Assembly (NCBI GenBank): GCA_021399435.1
Contig: JAJTUP010000075.1
Span: forward strand, 215,669-279,668
Direction: 5' to 3'
DNA length: 64,000 nucleotides
Source of the DNA: Diaporthe sp. PMI_573
Taxonomy: Eukaryota; Ascomycota; Sordariomycetes; Diaporthales; Diaporthaceae
Shown in pieces: positions 10,842-21,700 of the stretch. How positions within the stretch are numbered: the stretch's first letter is position 1; the number at the start of each line of letters is the position of its first letter. The position numbers and the translations under genes were made by a program. Below the pieces are notes generated by a model. The model had not been told where the DNA came from. It searched no databases and saw only the letters and a program-made list of their open reading frames with translations.

Positions 10842-11649
10842 AGGCATTGGAGAGAGTCGCGCAGATGGAAAAAGAGGAGGGTGAGGAAAACCAGAAAAAG
10901 ATCGAAGAGTATGAGAGACTTTTGAAGCAGAAAGATGAGGAATTAGAGGCTTTGACAAATGAACAGCTGAAAGACGTCTACGGATTTGACGAGATGGACA
11001 TCGACAACGATGAAAATGGGAACGGACACGAAGTGAATGATGGTGAGAGAAGGGGGGAGAAGGCCGGAGATACTCAGGGCGAGGAGCAAGCCAAGGAAGA
11101 GAGCGAGGACAAAAAGAAAAGTGCAGACGATCCTGTTCCCTCCATTGAACTCAACCAAGGAGGCAGCAGCAGCGACAACTTATTCACGTCTGAAACGGAT
11201 CCCTCCGACGAATCCGACTCGGAATCTGCCGTGTTCTCTGACCCCGAATATGGTAGGGCGCTATATTCACGCCCTGGTCCGAAATCCATCAAGGGCGCCG
11301 AAACGGTGGGCTGGGCTCGGCCCAGTGGCAGGACCACCCTGTACATCAATCGGTACGGGCAAACGAGTGCTGCAAGCTACCTCCTAGAGAAGTTTGCCCA
11401 GACTGCTGAGTCTCTAATTCAGTAAAGAGAATTGGCGATGAGAAACTGGAGAACGGCAAGTGGAAATACACAAGTCGCCACATCAAGGGTATTTTCGGAG
11501 TGGCGTGGAAGGGCTCAGGCTCCGACAAGTATCGTGAAGGCGATCTAGACTTGATCAATCCTCACTTAGTCCGTCGAGAGCCAGCATCAACTGAGAGATT
11601 TGAATTCTGGGATACGTTTCGATGGACCACACCCAATCTAAAGTGGTAG
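10842..11649 (+). pseudogene. acidic coiled-coil protein, frameshifted
   Basis: Reading starts after a good acceptor (branch GACTAAATG, then GGGCAG at 10836-10841) or at ATG 10865. Residues 1-45 form a charged coiled coil (KKIEEYERLLKQKDEELEAL). A long Glu/Asp/Ser-rich acidic region follows, then a globular part (ARPSGRTTLYINRYG) ending at a stop at 11423-11425. One base later in frame the protein clearly continues (KLENGKWKYTSRHIKGIFGV ... NPHLV ... FEFWDTFRW) to a stop at 11647-11649. The simplest reading is one lost base near 11424. The C-terminal GDE..ENGKW.Y..RHI.GI.GVAWK block looks like a conserved fungal domain that I cannot name. No 5' exon was found, so the gene may also be truncated. 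Confidence 0.5.
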
Positions 11650-11726
11650 TGGCGAATTGAACTTCGAGCAGAAGACCCCACTAGGTAAAACACACCTACC
11701 CGCACCGTTGTTGAATATTTAGAGAA

Positions 11727-12456
11727 TCAATCATTCTTCGTGCCTCCTGAGAAGACCGTATTTCGAGATATCGTGACTACATCTTGCCGTGGGGCACGCT
11801 TTCTGCGTGCTTCCCACGCCCTCTCGGCGTAGGCGACTCCTTGGGCCTGCAGACGTGCGCGCCAGCCCATCGTCCAATCTTGACGCACCGGATTCTCCAC
11901 ATGGTAGACCAACCCGATCGGTCCTCGCGACAACAGTATTTCGGACACCACGGCAGCAGCGATGTTGACAGGTAATCATGAGAGTGTCTATAGCCCTCAT
12001 CAGTCTTTTCCCTTAACTTGCAAGCTGGCGACTGACTCCTTCTAGTAGGAGAAAGGCCCGGATTTCGTGAGACCATCTGACCAAGGTAGGAAAATGCTCT
12101 TTCGGTTTCCAATATCCACTGGGTTCGGCTCCCGAAAGCTGACCTACACGAAGGAAGCCCACTTCTATGACTGAGCCCCATTCGACTGCCGCCCGGGCGG
12201 TGATCCGCTCACGAACCAATTTCGCCTTGCTGTACCCGAGATCATTCGCGTAGGACATGTCCGAGAAGATCTTTTCAGGAACCACGGAACTCCTCTGAGG
12301 CGGCAGAGACCACCTACTGTTGCAATCGACGATACAAAAAGCAACCGGGGCTTCCTCGATGGCCTGGTGAAGTGTTCGTCCCTTGGGTAGGCCGAGAAGG
12401 TTCTGGAAGAATCCGAACTGGTTCTCGAAGGATGCAAGGGGCAGATTGAAGTCCAT
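11727..12456 (-). pseudogene. thioester reductase (NAD-binding, NRPS/CAR type) domain fragment
   Basis: The fragment aligns by eye with the C-terminal thioester reductase domain of NRPS-like and carboxylate-reductase enzymes. Diagnostic pieces are DFNLPLASFENQF (after the usual W-P-V/M), the GYSKAKLVRERI segment with the catalytic Tyr and Lys spacing, a VGQLSG segment, and YHVENPVRQDW. The normal role is NADPH-dependent release of a carrier-bound acyl chain as an aldehyde or alcohol. The N-terminal nucleotide-binding part is absent. TGA at 11978-11976 stands where a Trp is expected before LPVNIAA, and the frame also shifts around 12013. The fragment begins exactly where the DUF3435 frame ends, so it was joined there by rearrangement. 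Confidence 0.68.
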
Positions 12457-13848
12457 CGGCGAGCTTTTTCAAGGGCAATTTGAACACCGTCGGTTGTACG
12501 TTCGATATCGCGAAAGACAGCTCGCTGACGCCATTCGTCTTTCCAAAGAATTCTGAGATGGTCACTATTTTTTGGGACGATTAAATCGTATATCTCTTGT
12601 GGATCTGTGAAACCGTTCAGGAAAGCATCATCAGCCAGCGCCATTGCCATGATAGGTATCAAGGGGTCGTATATCAGCATGTCATCCTCGCGGAAGGCAA
12701 ACTCCTTGGGATCCGATATGCCACCGGACCTCTTAATGTGCTTGAGGTACACCTTCATCACAACCCGCGGCCTCACTTCCACACTAAGGGCCGAGAACAG
12801 CTGAAACTCCAGGCGCTCGTACAGTAGCTGGCCGATGAGGGCGCCGGGTCGCGTCGCTGTGGCGCCAGCGAGGATCAGATTTGCAGCCAGCTGCACGCGA
12901 AGGCGCTCATGAGCAAATATCTCCTCATCTCGGACCCAATGATGGTACAACAGCATAGCAAGGTCCTCGACGAAGAGCCCGGCCTTCTCCTTCTTAGTAG
13001 TGTCCAGGCCGTAGGTAGGTGTTACGTATGTATGGATCCACTAGAAATGTCAATATGGAGGTACTGGAGATTAAGGTGCTGCTTACGTTCCGAACATCGT
13101 ACAGCACCTCCTCCTTCATCCAGCTGGCCATCTTCTGGGAATAAACCATACTGAGAAGTTTCCAGTACGTGAGGACCGATGACTCCTTCTTTATTCTTGA
13201 ATTCTCGACCCTCCAAACTAGGTATACTTAGTGAGGAGCACCCCTCAAGATTAGCCAGCATGGCCAGCCTGGCGTTAACATACCAGAAGCAAGGCCGGTG
13301 GGAAAAGGCCGAGAAGGCAAGCGTCCTCTGTGTAGGTATCTGATTCCGATAATTCGGAGCCGCCAATATAAGTACCCAAACGCTTGATTCACGGAGTCTG
13401 GATTCGCAAGTATCGCTTTTTCACGTTTCTCTTCGCTGCGTTCGCTTTCCGCCCCGGGCCGGATGGCAGTACGCGGGAGGTCCGCATCGCGCGTCTTTAC
13501 CTGACTCTTCCTGGTAGACTTATTCCCGCGAAGCCGTTTTGCAGCCCTTCCAAGGCCTCCAGCAGTTGGTGCCTCAACATTCTTCCTTTTTCCCTCTTGG
13601 TACGATGGCTTTGGCGAAGAAAAGGGCAAGGCAGGCGTAGGATCAGGCATAATGCGCCTGGGCTCGTTAGACGTTTTGTGCGAAGGAAGAGGTCGAGTAG
13701 AGGGCATCGACTGGTGGACTCCGGTTGATGAGTCAAACATTGAGGGGGGAGGCTGGATCGAAGCGGACGCGATAGGTACACAGTTTGGTGAGATTTCGTG
13801 CACAATCTTGGAAGGCATCAGCGCCTGGGATGGGGCATCTCGGGTCAT
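12457..13848 (-). pseudogene. DUF3435 (tyrosine-recombinase-like) protein, truncated
   Basis: The DUF3435 core is clear: RIKKESSVLTYWKLLSMVYS, KKEKAGLFVEDLAMLLYHHW, then HERLRVQLAANLILAGATAT, RPGALI, REDDMLIYDPLIPIMAMALA and ILWKDEWRQRAVFRD. Two introns restore one frame: 13283-13218 (GTATGT...CTAG) and 13086-13041 (GTAAGC...CTAG, 46 bp), both phase-consistent. Exon 1 (13848-13284) adds a Pro/Ser-rich, basic N-terminus. DUF3435 proteins include the captain recombinases of fungal Starship elements, although many copies are not captains. The protein stops being DUF3435 at about 12460, so the C-terminal part with the catalytic Tyr expected of this fold is missing. Immobile remnant is the likely status. 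Confidence 0.72.
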
Positions 13849-13941
13849 GTGATCTCATGGAGGGGACGTCTGAGGCATCATTGCTGGGCGCGCAATTGCA
13901 GGTGTATGAGCCGTGGGCGTATGGACATCTGACCGTACAGG

Positions 13942-14478
13942 TCAGCTCTCGCCAGATTTGGATGTATGGAACCGATGTTGAGACGATTCAAATATCCCGG
14001 CTAGCAAACCTGAAGATGATCGATCTCTCTCGGTGGCTTGTCGGATCCCGTCTGGCCCTTCAAGTATAGAATCAGCAAGGATAGCGTGAAGCTTCTGATT
14101 TATATTCGCTTTCGCCTTTGCCATCTTCGCTTCGTGCTCCTGGCACAGTCGGTGGTATTTCAAGCGCAGGTCTACTTGTGTAGTAATGGTCGAATAAGCG
14201 GACTTTTGTACCCGCAAAATTCGTTTTTTATCTTTTGGGAAGCTTCGCCAACACCCGTGACGAAGTGCTCCATCTCGTGGCGTAATTGTGCCTCAAATTT
14301 CCTTCTTTGAAGCCCCATACTCATTGTCTAAGCGTAGCCGTTCCGCAGCGAACTCTCCTTTCAATGTCTCCAAGCACCGGTCTTGTAGACTTTGTGGGAT
14401 GTTCATTGAGTCCGTAGATGGAGCGGTGGTCGGCAGACACTTCGAATTCTGGTTCATCGACGTGGAACGATTAGACAA
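13942..14478 (-). pseudogene. coiled-coil protein remnant upstream of the DUF3435 gene
   Basis: Three pieces in successive frames read as one helical protein: LQDRCLETLKGEFAAERLRL at 14478-14293, then AQLRHEMEHFVTGVGEASQK in the next frame, then VDLRLKYHRLCQEHEAKMAK to 13942. The shifts lie near 14300 and 14220. The sequence is rich in Lys, Glu and Arg with heptad spacing. It precedes the DUF3435 remnant on the same strand and may belong to the same former gene or element. No known domain is recognised. Confidence 0.42.
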
Positions 14479-15004
14479 TAGGGTCGAAACTTGCGTTGCA
14501 ATCCAGTCAGAAAACAGCGGGGTAGCGCAGAAAGTTAGTCTTATAAGTCTGTGTACAGACCCATGCCTTCAACTTGAGGTAGTAGATTGCGAACTCAAAA
14601 GGTGTCAGAACGTTTGGGGTTGGAAATCCATCGGAGATATCTCAATATGATAGCGCTGCCGTGATGGGGATACGAATGGTTGAAAAATTAGGTAGATGCG
14701 GAATACACCGAGAGGTGGGTGGACGATGTCACGTGCACAGGCAGGAATACTTTTACCCCGCATGAGTAACCTCATTCAGACAACAAAACTCTTTGTCCTG
14801 CACGCTCAAGAAGCATGATGTCCGGCTAAATTACCGCAACAGAGCCGGCGGGCCGCGGCCCCGGCCGCTTGATCTGTGCGCCATAGCAATCGGTGTTCAT
14901 TAGTCAGCGACTGTCAATTTGTTCAACATCATGCGATCCAGGGGAAGATGCAACAACACGTAACCTTTGGCAAGAAGCTCGAAATTGGCCAGACCTGTCA
15001 CAAC
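14479..15004. other. intergenic, divergent promoter region
   Basis: No gene is seen. The stretch separates the minus-strand coiled-coil remnant from the plus-strand LRR-like gene. A GC-rich palindromic patch (GGCGGGCCGCGGCCCCGGCC) lies near 14848. Confidence 0.35.
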
Positions 15005-15853
15005 ATGCCTCCAGTACGTACCGCAAAGCGGCATTCGACTGCCCCATTGAATAGCAGAAGCAATGCACCAGCGGCACAGATATCAACAATACCCACCACC
15101 GTCGACTTGCACAAGAGTGTCCATTTCAGAGGTGACAAGGAATGGGAGGCTCGGGCCAGTCGTTTGAGTTCCAGGACGAGAAAAATATCGTTCGGGTCGG
15201 AGTTTGTTCTGACGATGTGAGTCATGCTCGACGCCACTAGAGTATCTCACAACTTGGAATGATTGTGAAGTGTGGTGCTGATCTAATTCCGAAATCATCT
15301 TGCCAGCAAACACATCGAAGATCTGCTAGCCATGGGACCGAGCATCTGCGAGAAACTGTGGGAATTTGAGTTCATCTATGACGATGTCACCTATGGCGCG
15401 CATAACTCAGCCACGGATTTGACAAACGCTGCTATTAAACTAATAGCCCAGAGCTGTCCCAGCCTCCGCCGCGTCAAGCTACCAGGGACGTGTGACCTCA
15501 CCCACGAGGCCCTGGTGGTCCTGTTCGAGAACTGCCCGAGCCTATCGGAAGTAGAGATCACAGGCGCTTCAAGGAGCGGGAGGAACAACACAGGAGCGAT
15601 CTTTGCCTTGCTGCTTGAAAGGCAAGACTTAGCGCCCAAGTTGCACAAGCTGCGCTTGGACCCCATGAGCAACGATGAGATGAAGGCAATGAGGGCGGTG
15701 ACTAAGCAGAGGAAGAAGCTCCTGGTTCAGGTTGTATCGGTGCACGAAGAGAAGAAGTGGGGGGATTGGGAGCTCGTAGTGCATGCTGATAACTATCGGA
15801 AAGGGAGGATTCGGACCGGGGCTACGTATGGATCTCTGTATGGAGGCAAGTAA
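15005..15853 (+). CDS. leucine-rich-repeat-like (F-box/RNI-type) protein
   Basis: Two exons, 15005-15216 and 15307-15853, are joined in phase across a 90-bp intron (GTGAGT...TTGCCAG). The ATG at 15005 (CACAACATGCC) begins a Thr/Ala-rich leader of about 70 residues. Exon 2 contains LRR-like strands: LTNAAIKLIAQSCPSLRRV, LTHEALVVLFENCPSLSEVE and APKLHKLRLDPM, then a charged tail with KKWGDWEL. The spacing matches the amino-terminal-type LRRs of F-box/RNI-like proteins, so protein-protein binding, perhaps substrate choice in ubiquitination, is an inference. At about 253 residues it is shorter than typical relatives, and no F-box is seen. It may be an N-terminally shortened copy. Confidence 0.55.
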
Positions 15854-15987
15854 GAATGGCGGCATTCCCTGTGCGTCACCTAGCACAAGTGCGCCTAATA
15901 GAGTAATAGTGCTCCGTTCGTTAGGTGTATTCAGCAACTAAAGACAGGAATTACACTTCCTCAACTGCAGGTAAGCCGTATCTTCGC

Positions 15988-18774
15988 CAGACTGGCGAAT
16001 CTATCTACCGATATAGACGAAATGTAGATGTAGATCTACATAGATCTACATCTATCTATCTACAAGAGGTCCATGTGGGTCATCTATCTATCTATCTGTC
16101 CCTCTGGTAGATAGACGAAATGTAGATAGGTGCCAAGACCTTGGCACAATTTTACTAAAAGTAGCGGTGCTTATGATTGCTATCTATTTAATCGCACTTC
16201 AGAGTACCGATACTTACTCTCAAATCGTCAAATATAAGTTTAAAAAATTTCGGTTCGCCTGGGAATTGGATACAGTCAAGTCGATGCAGCTCCTCAAGAT
16301 GGCGTCGCAAGCCGACATTTTCGGGCCTTCACCCGACACTTACAACTCCTCAGAGATGTCTAGCCAGTCAAGCACACCCACGCTACCGTCGTCATCTAGC
16401 TGTTCTGCGACGACGAAAGATTGGGACACAGTATCCGACTCTGTCCGGAGCCAATGGATCCTCTCGACTCGCACTGGGCTAGCTCCTGGATGGTTTTGGA
16501 GTCACGGCTATGACGTCCAAGCCAGAGTAGCCGACAATCACCATGGTTCGCCTATATGGCTCTGTTGTCACTGTGTCCGGCGAAAAGCCAACAAGCCAAA
16601 AGCCTACGTATCGTCAAATACTCGGAATATCGAAGGCCATCTTGCCAAAGCGCACAATATCTTCCACCCAGATCCCTCAAAGGCTAAGCGATACGCATCG
16701 GAACGAACTTTGAATTAACCAAGCCTCCATGAGTTTGCTGCAAAGAAGCGGAAGAAGGACGACTTTCATGACGAGCTAGTTCTTCGATTTGACAAAACTA
16801 AGTTTCAACGACTACTCGTCCGGTGGATTACCGACGCGAATTTGTCCTTCCGCGTCCCCGAACACAAGGGTCTTCAGAAGATTTTTCAATACCTCAATCC
16901 TCTGGTTCAGGAGACTTCTGCCGTTCTTACACACGAGACGGTTCGCTCTCGGATCATCCATGAGTTCGGCAACTACAAAGCGCATGTCATTGACGCGATG
17001 TTACGAAGCCCGAGCCAGGTGCACGTCGCATTTGATGGATGGACTTCGAAGAGCAGGCATTCTTCTCCGTAAATGCCTTCTTCCTAGACGAGGAAACGTT
17101 TCAGCCTCGGAAAATTATGCCCGGCCTTCCAAATTTAACAATATCTCACACGGGAGAGAACGTCTCCGCAGTTATTAAGGAGGTGCTGAACGAGTTTGAG
17201 CTGATCGCAAACAACAAAGTCGGATACATCATTCTCGACAACGCCTCGAATAATGATCGAGCAGTTGAAACGTTAGGTCCTATACTTTAGTGGCAGAACC
17301 CAGTACGTAGAAAAATCTAATGCTTTGGGCACATTCTTCACCTTGTTGCGAAGGCCATGCTTTTTGTTAACGATGAAGATACTTTTGAGGACCTTGATCC
17401 GGATGACTTTAGCGAGTGGACAAAGAGAGGTCCAGTTGGAAAACTATACAACCTTATAGTTTGGGTCTATTGATCAAACAAGGCCACTTTTATTTTGTGC
17501 AAGCTATAAGAAGAAGATCCTGACAAGAGCTATCTCGGTACACTTAACGCAGTTCTTAATAACAGTACGCGTTGGCTCTCGTAATATTATATGATTGAGC
17601 GAGCTATTAAGCTCCGCCGCTACCTTAAAGAGCTTATCGATATAATTATACAGTCGGGCAAAAAGTTTTTACGGGCTTGATCGAAATTAACGGAGCTGCG
17701 CAGCTCGCTTCTTCCGTGTCTCGAGCAAGCAAATCTCCTCTCCGATGCGGATTGGGATGCACTGAATTGGTTTAAGGATATTCTCAGCATATTTAAATCT
17801 TGTCTTTTGCGGCTTAAAGGGGATGGCCAAACCCGGGTCCGTAAGGGAGGAATTGAGGCACAGTACGAGAGCATCTGGCAGGTAGCTGTTGTCTACAAAT
17901 TCCTCCTTACGACGCTCGAGAAAGCGAAGATCGAGGCTATAGGTCGGCCAGAACCCAACTACTATGCCTCCTGCATCAACTCTGCTTGGGCTAAGCTCAA
18001 CAAGTACTACACGAAACTTGACGAGACGCCGATATATTATGCGGCCACGGTTCTTCATCCCGGAATACAATGGGCATTCTTGACGAAGGCGTACGGCGGA
18101 AGGGAGGACTGGCTGCGTACGGCTCGGCAGCTTGTCCAAACGCTGTGGGATGAGGAGTATCGCGACCTTCCTGCACAGTGGGAGATTGCAAACAGCAATC
18201 TCCCCGAAGCTGTGAGGGCGCGAGAGTACAATCCGTTTGATTCATTCCAGGACGAGCTTATGTCCAGTACAAACCATGGACATGAGCTCCTTGAAGATGA
18301 GTTCGAGAGGTGGTTATCTACCAAGAACGATGTGTATTCAAAGCATGACAACCCTCTTGGATACTGGTCTGCTAAGCGGTTTGAGTATCCTCGTGTAGCC
18401 AAAATGGCGATCGACGTCTTATCAATTCCCGCAATGGCTGCCGAGTGTGAGAGGACGTTTTCCTCTGCTGGTAGCATGGTCTCACCTAGACGACACCGGC
18501 TGGATGCGAGCACAATTGCTGTTACTCAGACGGTGAGATCATGGCTAAGAGCAGGGCTGTTGGAGGAATATGATGGGTTGCTGAAGGAGATGGGTGACGG
18601 CATGATCGAGGCTGTGGGCTAGGGTATCACGGTCCGTGCACCATCTATCTACTAAATCTATCTACATCTACATGTAGCCTACATCTATCTATCTACATCA
18701 GAGATACTTACTAATCGTCTACATCTATCTACTTGAGGCCCTGGTAGATAGATGTAGATAGATTCGCCACCCTG
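15988..18774 (+). mobile_element. decayed hAT-family DNA transposon
   Basis: The element runs between imperfect terminal inverted repeats: left CAGACTGGCGAATCTATCTAC at 15988 and right, read on the minus strand, CAGGGTGGCGAATCTATCTAC ending at 18774, about 19 of 21 identical. Both subterminal regions carry arrays of ATCTATCTAC-like repeats (16000-16120 and 18645-18760), probable transposase binding sites. The interior encodes the broken transposase described separately. An 8-bp target duplication, usual for hAT elements, is not seen at the flanks, so one end may have moved or decayed. Confidence 0.8.
16287..18622 (+). pseudogene. hAT transposase with BED-type zinc finger
   Basis: The N-terminal part has a BED-like finger (C-x2-C in WLCCHCVRR and HLAKAH for the His pair). 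The middle keeps hAT RNase H-fold landmarks (VHVAFDGWTSK, GYIILDNASNNDRAVETL, LGHILHLVAKAM). The C-terminus is a classic dimerisation domain, reading GYWSAKRFEYPRVAKMAIDV then SIPAMAAECERTFSSAGSMV at 18354-18540. It is interrupted by stops at 16716-16718, 17070-17072 and 17288-17290 and by frame changes up to 17800. The last of these stops reads TAG where the frame suggests CAG, a CpA-to-TpA change of the RIP type. The 3' third (17807-18622) is still open. Confidence 0.8.
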
Positions 18775-21700
18775 GCCGCAGCAGCTACGGGAACGAAAAC
18801 ATTAAGCAGTCGCGGACCTCCCTTGTATTCTCGCATAGTACCCATATAGGCATTGGTTCTGCGACCTTCTCATGCGTTCCCAAATGGTCATAACCCCTCG
18901 CGTACGCAGGTGGTATCAACTTCTACCTCTCTGGGGTTCCCTGAACTATCCTATTTTTTGCTTGCTAGTCGTAGACGCGGATTTTGCGTCGTAACAAGAG
19001 ACTATCGTAAGAACACTAGTATAACGCCGTACATCCCTTGTGATGGACTCCGTGCTCCCTGACGGAATGCATTACGGCGCATTTGCAATCCAGAGGAGCA
19101 AGTTTTGACCTTCATTTCCCGATTTGGCTATATTCACACGGGCTATATATGCTAATGCGAGGTTCGATTTTGTGGTTTTTGACACTCGTATCGCCTAGCG
19201 CCATAGCATGCAAGATAATCCCGCCTACCTGCTGTACGGGTTCGAATGTGGGGGCGGTGGGGGAGGTTTGGGTAACATTACCAGGGAGTCGACTGGTCAG
19301 TTTTCCAGTTACTTGACAGACTATGTGTGCAGGAAGAAGTTAAAGGGTGTGGTGGGACTCCTAGACCAGGGAGCTAGCAGATTGGTTCAGAGCTGTGTGT
19401 GGGCGGGATTTTAGCCCTGACAAGTTCGCGGAAATAAGCAGTCCACTACCGGGAATATTTGATTCCAAACTGGAGATTTAGATTGGCCTAGAATTTGCGT
19501 CTTCTTTGCCGGCAAACAATACCGCCGGTATGTTTATATGGGCATTAGGATAAAATAGCACTTCTAGCTAACTACCCACTATAACCTTGTATTTAGTTGT
19601 GGAATGGGTGGGATATAAACATGAAGGATTTTAGTTAATTTGGCGGGTACTTTGTGCTAGAGGCGGCTTATTTACCGTCTGACGGCACAGGTCTACAGGA
19701 TGTGCTAATGAGCGATAATTGGAGATCCTTGTAGTAAGTGCCTACCATCAAGGCAAAGTTGGTCTTTTCTCCCGCTTCGGAGTGTTATTACACAATCGTA
19801 TGGGCATCGTCATCAGAAGCAACTGCCGGAATATACATGGCCTAGCCACCAACTTGGTACGACTGGGTGGACCTAGATGGCGCGAAGTGCAGACTGGCCT
19901 GAGGATGCGCCGCCGGAGGAAGTTGAACGCGCAAACACACGAGAAATAGTTACGCCGGGAACCTGTCTACTCGCCATCAGAAGTCTTCGTCAATTTGGCA
20001 CTGATGTCAGGCGTTAGCTGGGGGTTTGGAGTGTTTAAGTAATAGAGTATGCCCTGCATCATTAACCCACTTAGTGGGAGAACGGTTGGCTGCTGCTTAT
20101 ATAGGGTGGTTGGTGCCTACCTTGAAAGGACGGAGATCTCGGCGTGTGCTTGGTTGCCTTTGAAAAAAAGGCGTCGCTGGCAAATATAGATCTTGCGTGG
20201 CTGGATAAGGCAAGGATAGGACGAGATATCTAGTCCAGTATTAGCGTGTTTCGTACCTGGAGTCAGGGCGAAACCTCGGCTTCCACAATAATCAAAATCT
20301 TGTGTAAGTAGCAGAACAACTGTCTTGGTTAGACTCCGGAACGTGAGGTTTTTAGACCCTGAGCGCACCTGGTAATGCCCTAATCAGTGTTGGGCTCTGC
20401 GCCCTGTATGCCTGTGTTGCCTCTACCACAGGGATGCTTCGCACCTTCTTCCCCATCTGGTTGCACATCAACAAGGACCTCAGCCTATTCCATTGGTGTG
20501 AGTTGAATTGACAGCCCCACTCCGGAGTACCTTCATATCGACAGCGTGTCCCTTTTCGCAGATACTCGCACAGGACATCCTTGATGCCCTTCAACACTCT
20601 TCACTCACAGGGTTGCGGCCACAGTTGCAGGTAGCCGTCTAATCAGTAGCTCGTGAATCTGCCCTCGCGCCCTGTCCGCCCATCCTCCAGCATCTCCTTG
20701 GATTACCATTGAGCAGTGATTCGTAGCAGGAAGGGTAAGGATGTGTTGTTGGGATGGGAGTTTTGGAAGAAACCCTGTAATCACATTGGCGGAAGAGCTC
20801 GACGCCTTAAGTATCCATGGAGAATTGTCATATACAAGGATCTCGCATTAGTCGTTGCATTAACATAGAGTCGGTAGGAATTGTACTGTAAGGCCAATGT
20901 GTATCATGATGGTGTCGTACTATAGGATGCATCCTGTAAGTTCATGAGTCACTAGCGATATTTGGCAGAAGTGCATCCATCATTTGACTATTCCCTCTCC
21001 AACCCAGTTAATCGAATAAAAACGACAAAGAGATCCCAAGCAGTTGGACGAAAAGTATAAGTGAAGAGGAGACTTTAATCGGTATGCCACTTCAAAATAC
21101 AGGTAGAGGTGTGGCAGGTTTGCCTGGGATATCGAATTCTGTTTTCAGTCACCCGAATATCAAAAGGCCAATCGGCTGTTTCACTGTGTGACGCCAAACT
21201 CTTTCGCTTCCCGTGGGAATGACAAAGACACAGGGCGGCGCGGCGGCCTGCTGACTGCCGCTGCTGGGAGGGCCCAGCCCACTGTCCCGCCAGCCACAAG
21301 CTCGCCTTTACCAGTCTCACGGAAATGAAACTATAAGCTCTTCTCGCGTGGCTCCAGGGACCATCGTGGTGGTCAGCGCAGATGCTTCATCAGGATTCAC
21401 CTTGTATTACCCATAGCGGCAATATTCGTCCCTAGTCAGTCCTGCGTACATTCCGAACACATGAGAGGTTGCAGGGACCCCGGCATGTTTCTCTACAGGA
21501 TACGATACGTTTGGTAAACTACCTGGGTATCGGAAACCCCGGAACTAAACCTCGCATTAGTGGCTGTCCGCAGTCGCTCCCGGCCCTGTTGAGTAGAGTA
21601 TACTAAATCCGGAGGTCAACGATTTCCGAGACAAAAAGGACTCTGCGAGGCTCATCAAACCACAATCCAGTCAGTTATCCCGACACAGTATAGTCAAGAT

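Noticed and set aside
16006..16120. Possible CRISPR-like array of ATCTATCTAC repeats
   Set aside because: The units have no spacers, lie at both ends of a hAT transposon, and the genome is eukaryotic.
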